64,000 nucleotides of DNA from Lumbricus terrestris. Lineage: Eukaryota > Annelida > Clitellata > Crassiclitellata > Lumbricidae. Where the stretch lies: contig OX457036.1 of assembly GCA_949752735.1 (NCBI GenBank), positions 96,074,204 to 96,138,203 of the forward strand. Direction: 5' to 3'. The position numbers were made by a program, and so were the translations under genes. The notes beneath the pieces are model-generated. The model saw nothing but the letters and a program-made list of their open reading frames with translations, did not search any database and was not told the origin of the DNA. The stretch's first letter is position 1, and every line of letters begins with the position of its first letter. Shown one piece after another: positions 43,928 to 53,858 of the stretch.

Positions 43928-44318
43928 GGTAAACGTGTATTTTAGCGCCGTAAATTATTCACTCGCTGCAGCATTCTTGTTTTTAATCAATGCAACTCTT
44001 AGTTTGGAAAGAATCCTTCTCATCGATCCAGCTTATGTTTGGGCAAGAATTCGTTTAATCAGTCTGACTTCTATTTAGGCAGCAATTATTTTTCATCAAT
44101 ACGATTTCTATTTAATTAGAAATTATTGTTCATCAATCCAGCCTAAATTTCAGCAATTTTGTTTTCCTGAATCCCACTTCTATTTAATCGAAAATAATTT
44201 TCATCGATCCAACTTCTATTTATCAAGAATTCTTTGAGTTAATCAGACTTGCATTAGACCAATGCTGAAACCGATGCAATGACGAAAAAATTAACCGATG
44301 CTGAAATGCACGTTTACT
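43928..44318. mobile_element. Third GGTAAACGTG foldback element, decayed
   Basis: Starts ggtaaacgtgtattttagcgcc and ends gcacgtttact (last base changed). Contains several degraded ccagcttatgtttgg/cagactt-type units. No target duplication is visible, so it is older or truncated. It ends 47 bases before the acceptor of the first coding exon of ABHD13. Confidence 0.7.
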
Positions 44319-44379
44319 ATTGACCAGTTTACTTATTACCGTTTTGCTTTGGTTCATGTTTGCAGAAACAAATAATGTT

Positions 44380-44665
44380 ATGGGTAAAAGTGGAACTGAG
44401 AGAAACGGAGACACAGATAACGATCAGAAAGAAGTCCTTTTAAGCAACACACCCACCTCTGCAGAGACCACTTCAACAAAACTAAATCCAATGTCGTACC
44501 GGCGGCAAGGACTTATGTCCTTTGCGCTTGTCCTCTGTCGCCTCGCTCAGACGGCCTTTGCTCGCTTCGTTGCACTGTGCTCGGTGACTGGACTCATAAT
44601 TCTACTCTTGTTTTGGTTCTATGATGGCATAGGAATGTTAATACTGCTTCACGTTGCGGTCTTAG
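44380..44665 (+). CDS. abhd13: ABHD13 exon 1 (coding)
   Basis: A likely acceptor (ttcatgtttgcag) lies at 44365, so an upstream non-coding exon exists; the first in-frame ATG after it is 44380 (MGKSGTERNG). A later Met at residue 46 (MSFALVLCRL) aligns better with the vertebrate start region. Donor cttag/gtaagt; phase 1. Confidence 0.85.
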
Positions 44666-47600
44666 GTAAGTTTTGAAATTGTTTTTCTCATTCTGGAGTA
44701 AATAAGATTTATAAGATGAGATTTGAATATTCTTTAATTGTTATCCGCATTCTGATGTGCAGACAGACATGGTAATAAACGTACATCATCTATAGCGCCA
44801 ATCAACGTGAAATGTTTAAAAATAACGCACGATCCTAAATCCAATATAATTATGTTCATATGATAACCAGAACTTATTTACACTGCACTTGGTTTACATG
44901 ACATGACATTTAATTAAAATAGAGTATTCCAAAGAGAGGGCCAATTGATGTAAAGGTTTACATGGCTGAGCCACAGCTGTTCTAGTAGGAGGAACTAAAA
45001 GGTCAAATCTATTTGAAGAGCGGAATGGGCGATGTGAGGAGGCTTTTAGAAAGCTACTGGGTGGGGTGTGCCAAACCAAATGAACTGGGTTTTGGAGGCA
45101 TTAAGAGAGACTGAGAGAGACAGTTTGATGACATCCAGGAGTGAAGAGAACATGAGAGAGACTGAATGCATTCAACTGAGATTAACTGGGACGGAGGAGA
45201 CTCATGGACAATTGGTATATGCTTGTACAGCATCTGCAAAGAGATGACCGGCTGCTCCACAGAGTGGGAAAAGAGAAGGGATATCGGCCGTATATAGAAT
45301 AAAGAGCAGGGGACCAGGACAGAGCCTTGACGAGCTCCCAGTTTAACATGGATATTATTATATCATTGTTATATTATTATTATATTATTATGTTTATTAT
45401 TCATTTTACAATCATATTTGTCTGCGTGTGTCATGCAGGTGTGCTCTACAATGCTCAGGACCTGCTGCTTTATTACCCAGACCAGCCGCCTCAGTCTCAT
45501 CTCTTCGTTGAATCACCCTCGATGTTTGGTCTCCCGTTCGACAACATCACCATTCCGACAAAAGATGGCGCCCGCATCAACATGTTCCTCATCAAGCAGC
45601 CACCGAATCTCCTTGGCAACGCTCCGACTGTGATATATTTCCATGGAAACGCCGGTAACATTGGACATCGGTGAGCTGCGTGTCTTGTATTGCGCTATAT
45701 AAATTGTCTTACTAATTATTATTATTATTATTATTATTGTTTGGTGCAAAATAAATAATTTCTTAATTTTTTTACAGATTCAATTTTTATGATCATGACC
45801 ATTTGAAAACCCAAAAAGGGATTTTCCTCTGAAATGCTTGAAGTTGTGGTGCTGTACAAATTCACAATCACGATTACCATCACCAATTACTATATCTTTT
45901 ATTATTAATGTTATGTATTGTTATGGAGTTGTGTGGTTTCTGTTAGACTATATCTCTTATTATTAATGTTATGTATTGTTATGGAGTTGTGTGGTTTCTG
46001 TTAGACTATATCTCTTATTATTAATGTTATGTATTGTTATGGAGTTGTGTGGTTTCTGTTAGACTATATCTCTTACTATTAATGTTACATGTATTGTTAT
46101 GGAGTTGTGTGGTTTCTGTTAGACCAGTGTCTCGCAAACTTTTTAAACTCCCGGCACACTCAGCAGATAAATTTTGTATCGCGGCACACCAATTAAAATT
46201 TATTACAATTGCAAAGCCAACGGCAATAATTACAGTTTGTCATATTTTTAGCTTGTCATTTTAGTCTAGCAATAGCGAAACTAGAGCACATTTTTCATTG
46301 AATAATCATCATTAATGTGACGAATGAGCTTGTTTACGAGAGCATATTAACTCAAGACGCGGTTCGATAGCTGACAAGCAGACACGCATTTCATCATCCA
46401 CCATCTGTAGTCGCTCTCGTTTTTTCGATTTCATTTCTGTTAGAACAGAAAATCCAACTTCGCAGAGGTAAGACGATCCAAACGGCAGCAAACACTTGAT
46501 TGCTTTCGTGCTCAAGTCTGGATATTGGCTAAGAATTGAGATCTAAAAGGCTGACAACTCTTGATCAGCGAAAGAGCCTCTGTGAACCAGATCGTTCTTA
46601 AGATCGATGAGACTCTCTTCTTCAGCCATCGTTAGACCGGTACATTCGTGATTTACGAAAGGATTGATGACCCATTCATACTCTTTTGTCTCCAGTGAAG
46701 GAAAGTATTTGACGAATGATAACGCGAGATTTTCCAGCGTCTCTCTAATTTTTCCAATTAGCATGCTTTTGTGTGGAGAAGCATCGATACCTGGAAAACA
46801 GTCAAGGTGTGAATTGCTTGTATTCTTAATCCACAGTTGTAACTTTTCGCTGAATGCCTTAAGTTTCCCTGTGATTGTGATTATGTTTTCTTTTGCGCCT
46901 TGAAGACTCAAATTTAAGGTGTTCAACCTTTCGAAAAGGTCGCTGAGGAATGTCACTTCAAGCCACCAAATTTCGTCGTGAAGAAATTCAAACCAGAAGT
47001 CACAGTATCAGTAATAAAGGAAACGATTTCAGTTCGCAGAACGAGAACACGTGCGAGCACTTTTCCTTTCGAAAGCCACCGTACGTCTGTATGATATAGC
47101 AGACACTTGTGATCTGAATCCATATTCCTGAATCACTTACACCGTTAGAGATGTGCTGGTATTTCTGTAATAATGGCGTCGACAGAACGAGTAAACTATG
47201 TAGTCTATGTTTGTATCTCCATAATAATGACGTCGAGCAGAGTAAATAACATAGAGTAGAATCAGTAGAGCAACGTCACTAGAGTTTTTACTTTGATCAC
47301 TTGACATCGAATAACTGAGGAGAAACTATTCTTAAACATAAAAACATTGGGAAGCCGAAAATTGTATTTATCATATTTATGAAATAATTTCTTCTAAAGT
47401 CAATTAAAAGACTACAAATTTTAGGTTTCTCTCGCGGCACACCTGAAATCTCACGCGGCACACTAGTGTGCCGCGGCACACAGTTTGCGATACACTGTGT
47501 TAGACTATATTTCTTACTATTAATCTTATGTATTGTTATGGAGTTGTGTGGTTTCTGTTAGACTTCCCAACGCTCACGGTTTCTACCATCGATGTAAGGC

Positions 47601-50600
47601 GAACGTTCTTCTCGTTGAATACCGAGGCTACGGAAGGAGTCGAGGCCATCCATCTGAATCAGGTAGAGAGGACAGGGCACCAGTGGAATTGGTGTTAATG
47701 CAGTCGGGTGGTGTTGTGATGATATCGTGCTTGTGGTGATATTGGTAATGGTGTTGACACTGACGATGATGCTGGGGAGAGAGTTTAGGTGATGCCAACA
47801 CCCTGGTATGAAGAGCGCATGGATACTGCATTGCTTCCTGTTACCCTCCTAAAGGTCCACTCAACCTTACAATCTGCAGATGGCGTTGACAAACTGAGGA
47901 TGTGATAGGCGCCTTGAATGCTGCCGGTAGGGCCTAGGACAGGATTTGGAGGCCCAGGGCCACAACTAATTTTGCAAGGCCTTCTCATTCAAGAATCTAT
48001 GTTGAAATTCTAGATCGCTATGAGATCTTGCTCCAATGTCAGCATGTCTCATAATATGTGAGGAATTTAAAAAGAAAATGGTTTGAATTATCTGATTCAT
48101 TGTCAATTGTTAAATGCTGTACAATTGCATTTCCTTAGTTCAAAACTCCATTCTCTGTCATGTTTGTTACAGTCGTCAAAGTCTTTTGGAGGGTTCTTTC
48201 TGTTTGTGATTAATTTATTTCTCGAAGATCTTCTGTCTGGCTGAGCCTATTGCTATTATCAGGATGTGCAAAGAAATTTGAATTTTTTTGGCTTGCTGAA
48301 GCAGCTTCCTTTTGTCGAGCCAATTTCTTTCGTTTCTCATGTCCACTTTTGAATGATCTCTTCATCTTTCTTTAAGAGATTAAGCTAAAATAATATTTAT
48401 ATATACTATAATAAACTAATAGTTAGGGGAATATTTGCTATTTTTAAAAAAAATTGACAATATGGTAAATTTTGTCAAATTGCCTGATATTGTTAAAACT
48501 ATTTTAAATATCAATTTCATAAGTTAAAAACAAACCCCATAATCGTGCACTCAATTTTACAACTAATAACAGATTTACGAGAGAAAAATTATTTAAGTTT
48601 GCAATTATTTAGCGGCAATGATTTCGTCACGAAATAATTAGAATTTGTATATCGCTACATTTCAATAAATAACTCCTTAATTTTAATTCCGTAATTCCAC
48701 AGTTCAATAAATTATTTTCATAAAAATTATATTTGTTAGCTAAATTTGTCGAGTCTTATGGTTTACTGTTTAGATCTTAACAGAATTTAATTATAATGTA
48801 AAAAAAATTTAATGCCATCGGCCGACTATAATCGTAATCTCCAAATGTCATCTGTTTCTGTTCGATGCGTAGGTCTGTACCTCGACGGGGAGGCTGCCCT
48901 AGACTACATCTTCACCCGGTCGGACATCAACCAGCAGAAGCTGGTCGTGTTCGGTCGGTCGCTCGGTGGCGCTGTGGCCATTCGGACGTGCAGCGTCCCG
49001 TACTATGCATCCCGCGTCGCCTGCCTTGTCATCGAAAACACATTTACGTCGATTCCAGATATGGCGCACACGTTATTTGACGTCCGTCTGCTGAACTACA
49101 TCCCGGAATGGTGCTACAAGAACAAGGTCGGAATGTCTGTCTTCCGTGGCGTTGAATGAAGTCTTGTTGTGCTGGGTGTAAATTCGATGGGGTGGAAGTG
49201 TGTTGGTGGTCTTTATATCTGTGGGTGGTCTTTCTCTCGGGGTGGTCTTTTCTCTGGTAGCCCGAGTGATATGCTCATTAAGGTAGGTGTTAATCATTAT
49301 TGCAAAAATTTCTAAATCACTACCTAAAAGCTGAGCGCAAGGCCCCCAGTTTATTCACAAGTGCTAACTTCAAAGACCAGATAAATTTGTAGATTGAATG
49401 ACTAGTAATTAGTAAGGGTGTTTTATCTGAGATGGGTTTGCGAACCACTATACCGCACAGTAGAGCATGTATGCCAGATTTATTCATTGTCTACTGCAAT
49501 AAAAACTGCATTGCATTTAGTATGTTTAAATTAATGATATACAGTAATTGTAGTTGCTTGTTTAAAAGAATAATTTTTGATTTTCAGTTTATGTCGCGAT
49601 ATCGTATCGACAAAATCGAAATGCCAACGTTGTTTGTCGGCGGTCTGAAAGACAATCTTGTCCCTCCAAAAATGATGCTTCAGCTTTACAATGTGAGTTG
49701 TAAACTAATAAATAATTACGCATTAATTAATAACTAATAATTAATTACGCATTAATTACTGTACATTACGCAATATTGCGTAATGTACAGTAATTAATGC
49801 GCTCATGTCTATATTACTAACGAAGATATCATTTTTCACAGGGATGCTTATCTGATTTAGATGTCATGCATGTAATCAAAGTGTAGTATAACTAGTTGAC
49901 CATCATAAAAACTGTAACAAACATTGGATTTAGTAGGATTTTATGTCATTTAAAAACATCTGACTCACTCTATAGATGATGTATGTTTATTATACGATGT
50001 CTGTACACCAAAATGCAGATAGCATTTGGTCAAAAAATATTCTTAACTTGTCAGCGTGCTTCACTGCTTCTGGAATTATGATCACCAGGGCAATTTCTTT
50101 GTTTGCAATTTCTTTGTTTGCAATTTCTTTGTTTGCAATTTCTTTGTTTGCAATTTCTTTGTTTGCAGTTTCTTTGTTTGCAGTTTCTTTGTTTGCAATT
50201 TCTTTGTTTGCAATTTCTTTGGTTTTTATATTTGTTTCTAGCTTTCTGGGAGTCGGTTGAAGCGGTTGGCTCTCTTTCCGAATGGTACACACAACGAAAC
50301 GTGGAACTGCCGGGGATACTACGACGTCGTCAGCCATTTCTTTTCCGAGGTGGCTATAAACTTTCTCTTCTAAAATGTTAACGTCATCTGGTTACATCAA
50401 AGGCTGTTGATGTTGTTGATAGGAAAATTGTTTCGCCGTTTCAATAACTCACTTGTGGTGAATTTTTATGACTCTTATTGATTGATTTTAAATACTCAGA
50501 ATTACTTCATACGATCTGGAAATGACTCTTGGGCGATTTTTACGATTCTGAATGACTAATAAGGCTGTGTATGATGTGTATAAAATTTTATATTTAAATA

Positions 50601-50851
50601 AATAGAACTAAAACAAATATTTTGAAGTGACTCTGAGTGATATTTAATTACACTAAATTACTAATTAATAGACTGTTGCAACCTCTATATGATGTACGTA
50701 TTGCGGTATATTTAAATAGTCACAAATAAAATGGAAATTTTTGTTTCTTTTCATTTTTTAGGTTGACCAATTTTCTCGTGGGAAGTTGTTACCGCCCGAA
50801 GGTACTTACCCTATCAGCGGAATGTTTCGTGAGGGCGAAGAAGACTTGTAG
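44380..50851 (+). CDS. abhd13: ABHD13-type alpha/beta hydrolase, seven coding exons
   Basis: Join of 44380-44665, 45439-45670, 47562-47662, 48873-49126, 49588-49692, 50242-50349 and 50762-50851 gives 391 residues with all junctions in phase and GT/AG borders. A hydrophilic N-terminus is followed by hydrophobic segments (about residues 45-95) and the hydrolase fold: LYNAQDLLLYYPDQPPQS, VIYFHGNAGNIGHRLPNA (oxyanion region), LLVEYRGYGRS, nucleophile elbow FGRSLGG (Ser 236), IENTFTSIP, LLNYIPEWCYKNK, GGLKDNLVPP (Asp 313) and FPNGTHNETW (His 343). Order and spacing match animal ABHD13, a membrane-bound serine hydrolase of poorly known substrate. The human protein has 337 residues as I recall, so this one is longer, mainly at both ends. 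The C-terminus DQFSRGKLLPPEGTYP is own to this lineage. Introns carry LINE, hAT and repeat insertions. Confidence 0.95.
44890..45300 (-). mobile_element. LINE RT fragments in ABHD13 intron 1
   Basis: Minus strand: SVECIQSLSCSLHSWMSSN and PPKPSSFGLAHPTQ (the N--KTQFIWFGT-Q block) at 45054-45200, then FRSSNRFDLLVPPTRTAVAQ at 44950-45010. These are two blocks of a CR1/L2-type ORF2 separated by a deletion; dead. Confidence 0.75.
45439..45670 (+). CDS. abhd13: ABHD13 exon 2
   Basis: Acceptor tgtcatgcag, donor catcg/gtgagc. Codes for LYNAQDLLLYYPDQPP through IYFHGNAGNIGH, including the HGNAGN oxyanion motif. Split Arg codon at the 3' border. Confidence 0.95.
45886..46124 (+). repeat. 58-bp tandem repeat carrying copies of the exon 3 acceptor
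   Basis: Four units with a 58-base period (tattaatg at 45903, 45961, 46019, 46077); each ends gtttctgttagac. The fifth unit (47506-47563), beyond a transposon, is the one whose gttag is used as the true acceptor of exon 3. Confidence 0.92.
46125..47497. mobile_element. hAT element inserted in the repeated acceptor of ABHD13 intron 2
   Basis: Ends cagtgtctcgcaaacttttt and (reversed) cagtgtatcgcaaactgtgt, with gcggcacac subterminal motifs; perfect 8-bp duplication tgttagac (46117-46124, 47498-47505). 1373 bases. It holds minus-strand transposase remains and is internally deleted. Confidence 0.95.
46312..46956 (-). pseudogene. hAT transposase remnant (FAM200/ZBED5-like)
   Basis: Minus strand 46543-46956: LSDLFERLNTLNLSLQGA, SHLDCFPGIDASP, LKNDLVHRGSFADQELS; after a shift, 46312-46515: LLPFGSSYLCEVGFSVLTEM, RERLQMVDDEMRVCLSAIEP and RLELICSRKQAH. 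The last is the hAT C-terminal dimerisation region (YLCE-GFS-LT, L-RVCLS-IEPR). The N-terminus and DDE region are deleted or shifted (partly traceable to 47050). Confidence 0.85.
47562..47662 (+). CDS. abhd13: ABHD13 exon 3
   Basis: Acceptor gtttctgttag, donor atcag/gtagag. Codes LPNAHGFYHRCKANVLLVEY and RGYGRSRGHPSES. The acceptor is one of five copies of a tandem repeat. Confidence 0.93.
47838..47905 (-). repeat. Dispersed repeat shared with 55668-55760
   Basis: The minus strand gccatctgcagattgtaagg, ttgagtggacctttaggagg is repeated on plus at 55678-55725 (gccatctgccgattggaagg, ttgagtggacctgtttggg). Unknown family. Confidence 0.6.
48210..48365 (-). pseudogene. N-terminal fragment of a second hAT transposase (ZMYM1-like)
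   Basis: The 51-codon frame starts MKRSFKSGHEKRKKLARQKE, the basic start (GxxKRKK) typical of ZMYM1-like hAT proteins, then degrades to a stop. It lies in ABHD13 intron 3. The ends of the element cannot be seen; a GC-rich ggaggcccagggccac at 47950 may be one. Confidence 0.5.
48873..49126 (+). CDS. abhd13: ABHD13 exon 4 (nucleophile)
   Basis: Acceptor cgatgcgtag; codes LYLDGEAALDYIFTRSDIN, FGRSLGGAVAIR, VIENTFTSIPDMA, EWCYKNK. Ends in phase 0. The donor aag/gtcgga is weak, but the protein alignment (CYKNK joined to FMSRYR) requires it. Confidence 0.93.
49320..49370 (+). repeat. Dispersed tail block, degraded
   Basis: ctgagcgcaaggcccccagtt followed by tattcacaagtgct; relative of 22376-22460. 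Confidence 0.55.
49588..49692 (+). CDS. abhd13: ABHD13 exon 5 (catalytic Asp)
   Basis: Acceptor gattttcag, donor caat/gtgagt. Codes FMSRYRIDKIEMPTLFVGG and LKDNLVPPKMMLQLYN, 35 codons, phase 0 at both ends. Confidence 0.95.
49748..49801. repeat. 54-bp perfect palindrome
   Basis: Symmetric about 49774/49775 (caat/attg) with no spacer: left arm cgcattaattactgtacatt then acgcaat; right arm its exact reverse complement. Lies in ABHD13 intron 5. Confidence 0.97.
50093..50225 (+). repeat. 15-bp tandem repeat before exon 6
   Basis: About nine units of caatttctttgtttg (two read cagtttctttgtttg), ending 17 bases before the acceptor of exon 6. The unit is pyrimidine-rich and so extends the splice tract. 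Confidence 0.95.
50242..50349 (+). CDS. abhd13: ABHD13 exon 6 (catalytic His)
   Basis: Acceptor tttgtttctag, donor gag/gtggct. Codes LSGSRLKRLALFPNGTHNE and TWNCRGYYDVVSHFFSE; 36 codons, phase 0. Confidence 0.95.
50762..50851 (+). CDS. abhd13: ABHD13 exon 7 and stop
   Basis: Acceptor cattttttag; codes VDQFSRGKLLPPEGTYPIS, GMFREGEEDL, TAG at 50849-50851. Confidence 0.88.
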   Translation, partial: VDQFSRGKLLPPEGTYPISGMFREGEEDL

Positions 50852-51682
50852 AGTAGGAATCCGTTCCAGTGCGTCTCATTTTTTCCAACAGCAATAGCTG
50901 AAGCTTCACTTACTGTTTGACGTTGGTGCAACGCCGTGATCTGCTGGTATCGGTCAAATCGAAAGACGACGACTTCTGTTCGCCTTTCCTTAAACTTGCG
51001 ATTGATGTGTTTGGTCCATTTCTATGCCTCCCTTCTAGCGTCCTCCTCAGGGTTTTCGAAATAAGATCATTGTTGTCTCTATTGTCCTTAGTTTCAATTA
51101 TTTCTTTCATTGTTTTTATTTGCTATTTTCTTTATTTTACTTTTCATTATTATTTTTCTTATCATTAGTATTTTTTTTAATCCGAGGTAACTTTGATCCT
51201 TCAGTTTCGCTAAATAGTGTTGGAAGATGGTAATATATTGTCTGGCCAGACCACGACTTATCAAGTTCTGACTGAGAGAGAAAGTGCTGCGGAAAGCAAC
51301 AGCATTGAGGCGCTGAAGTGCAAGATGTTGGAAGAAGTAGCGAATTTATTTGGAGTAACCAGAATTGGAGTTAGACAACGACCGAAATCCTTGAGGAAAT
51401 TATAGGGCTGTTGTTATTTTTATTGTACAATTATTACTGGTATCATTTTAATTGGTAGGCCTAGTATTGGTAATATTTTTTGTTTATTTCATTGTTATTC
51501 CACTTATTTCTGTTTATCTCTTTACTATTATTATATTTACTATACATAGTAATAATAATAATAGTTATATTATTGTTGGTGGTTGTAGTAATATTTTTGA
51601 TATATGTAATCATTGTTTTGAAGTGGGAGTTATGCCTCAATGGTTAAAAGCGATATGCTTTAATGTTGCTATTATATTATTA

Positions 51683-51713
<31 letters not shown>

Positions 51714-53283
51714 TTTGCTGTAAAAATTTGTAATCAAGGTGATAATCAAGTCTCTGAAATGAACATTCCTCTTTACCATTGGAATGTTAAGTCTTTTTCA
51801 GACGTGAGCGGCGCACAATTTGACCTTCTCGAAGAAGTTATTGTTGAGTTGATTGATTTTTTGTCATGCTGCGTATGTAACGAAGTAGTCTTTGTTTGCC
51901 AATGACATGGGCACATACATTCAGCAGTAGTTTACGTGTAATGTATTGCACAATGAGTCCTTGTTAACAATGGACATGTATGATTAAATATATATAACTG
52001 TTTCTTTTATTGCACTTGAAACTCTGGTTTACGCTCTGTGGAGGAGTCATATCAAGTTTTGCATTTTACGGAATGGCTTCTTAGGTCGTGAAACAGTTTA
52101 ATTGGGTGAGCGTTGAACTGTAGGAAAATGACTGAAAGTTTGAACCTGTCGAGCAGTCTTTGTACAGAAACCATTAAGAGGTTGTCTATGTACAGTTGTA
52201 TCTGTCGCTAAGCAGTGCAGTCTGGTTCAGTGGTAAGATGTGGAAATAAACGGCTAACAGCACCGTGACAAATGCTTTAGTTGTGCCCAAAATCCTCTGC
52301 AACTTGGGCGCAATCCTGCAATCTGGTTTCCCCCGTTGTATAGTTCCGCACAACACATATGTGGGCTTTGCCGTGGTTGTCCTCAATTCTGGAATGGACT
52401 TGCTTGCAGTCTGCAAAATGAGCTTCTCTTAATTTTTATGCCTCTATTCTGGTGTGGTCTTATGGAAGCTTGAAGCATCTCTGATGTCTTTTGATGAGGA
52501 GACAACTTATGAATAAGCGTCTGCAATTACCGCACTGCTTCCATTCTCCAGGCAGTTACAGAATATGTGGACAAACTATTAAATCAGTGAGCTTGCATTA
52601 GTTAGAGTGCTGCAATGTGCTGGTGCCACGTCCAGAACTGTGGAATTTCGTCCGCTGCCAGATTGTGAGCCTTAGAGCTGAAAACAAGGTCCTCCCTTAT
52701 GTGCCTAGTTGTACATGGGAACTTTATTTACTACTGTAGAATGTTCACATTCTGATGCTGAAGTGAATTTTGACAGCGTTATACCAGATTTCAAAATTCA
52801 ATCATGGTTGTTTACATAGAGATTCAGAGTTACATTCGCTAGCAATGTTTTAGTCATTGCTCTCCAGCGAAATCTAACGAGAAAGAATGTTGTTGAGGTC
52901 AAGGAGCAAGCATCTCATGTTTTGTCAGTTGCTTTTGTGTGCGATACATTAACAAAGTTTTATTTTTAACCTGCGTTCATTTTCTTTTGGGAATCTGTAA
53001 TAAATTTCGGCCTTTGTGTCTCTTCGGCATCTCACACAATGGCAATTAGTACTGTGATGTGCAGCTAGGTGATTTGATTGTCAGTTGGGATCCTTTATCA
53101 CTGTTATGATGGTATGGTTATCTTTTTATTGCTCATTTTGTCCTGGTGATGATGATTTTTCATCTGTTTTTGGATTAGGTATCAAAATTGACCACGTTGT
53201 ATTTTTCAGGCTGTCTTTGGCTTTGAGGCGGTATTGGCGACCTTGTGGCGCTATGTGTTTTTATTCATTTATTCAGGAATTTC
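50852..53283 (+). other. 3' UTR and flank of ABHD13, no further gene seen
   Basis: Candidate AATAAA signals lie at 52245-52250 and 52999-53004. TTA/TAT microsatellite tracts at 51500-51560 and 51670-51715. The frame 51217-51405 (62 codons) has no motif and no splice context. Confidence 0.5.
52245..52250 (+). terminator. Candidate poly(A) signal of ABHD13
   Basis: AATAAA about 1.4 kb after the stop codon; a second lies at 52999. Either could be used; chance occurrence is possible. Confidence 0.25.
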
Positions 53284-53600
53284 TATAGCTCCTCTTCAAG
53301 AGGACTACTCAGAAGCTCTCCCGACTCTAGCATGGCAAAAAACACAGCTTTTTAGTTCAATAAAAATGCTTCAGTAAGATCTGCAGGAAGCGACCAGGTT
53401 CCACCACGAAAAAGGCTCAATTCTGCATGGTTGCAGTTCATGCGAATAAAACCAAGAGCACTGCCTTCTGTGCAGAGCGGAGGGGGCGGTGGCCTTGAAT
53501 ACCAATGGAGCAACAGAGCTTGTGGTCTGGAGCATCAACCTGACATTGCTGAACTAGAGCTGTGATCCTATAGCTGAAGACAAATGACCAAATTAGAAAT
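53284..53600 (-). mobile_element. LINE 3' tail fragment
   Basis: The tail hairpin (tatagctcctcttcaagagg on plus) and the adjoining region up to the actagagctgtgatcc segment match in layout the LINE end at 62550-62760. Only the last ORF2 codons and the UTR remain. Confidence 0.6.
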
Positions 53601-53644
53601 ATTTCTAATTAGACTCACTGCAGTGCATATATGACTCGGTCCAG

Positions 53645-53858
53645 CAGTGGCGGTGCCAGGATTTAAGTTTCGGGGGGGGTGAACCCCCGTGGCGAAAATT
53701 TCACATTTTCATCCGTCAAAATTTCTGACGACCTTTTTTCGTTTTTGCCGCCAAAATTTCTGACGACCTTTTTTTTTTAAAATTCGGATGGCCCTTTTCT
53801 TAGGGAGGCTGAGCCTCTTGTAGGGTGGGGGGGCTTAGCCCCCCTAGCGCCGCCACTG
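53645..53858. mobile_element. hAT-like MITE with CAGTGGCGG ends
   Basis: Ends cagtggcggtgcc and (reversed) cagtggcggcgct; perfect 8-bp duplication cggtccag (53637-53644, 53859-53866). 214 bases. Interior gggggggtgaaccccc and aaaatttctgacgacctttt blocks are shared with the MITEs at 13166 and 59740. Confidence 0.93.

Noticed and set aside
42640..44240. CRISPR array look-alike (CATCCAGCTTCTATTT units with spacers)
   Set aside because: Animal genome with introns all around, no cas genes, units degenerate and spacing irregular, and the whole lies inside a transposon with exact ends.
50051..50381. Repeat frames (NKEIA, FVCNF) on both strands
   Set aside because: Shadows of the 15-bp intronic repeat; the ABHD13 exon 6 overlapping them is the real coding part.
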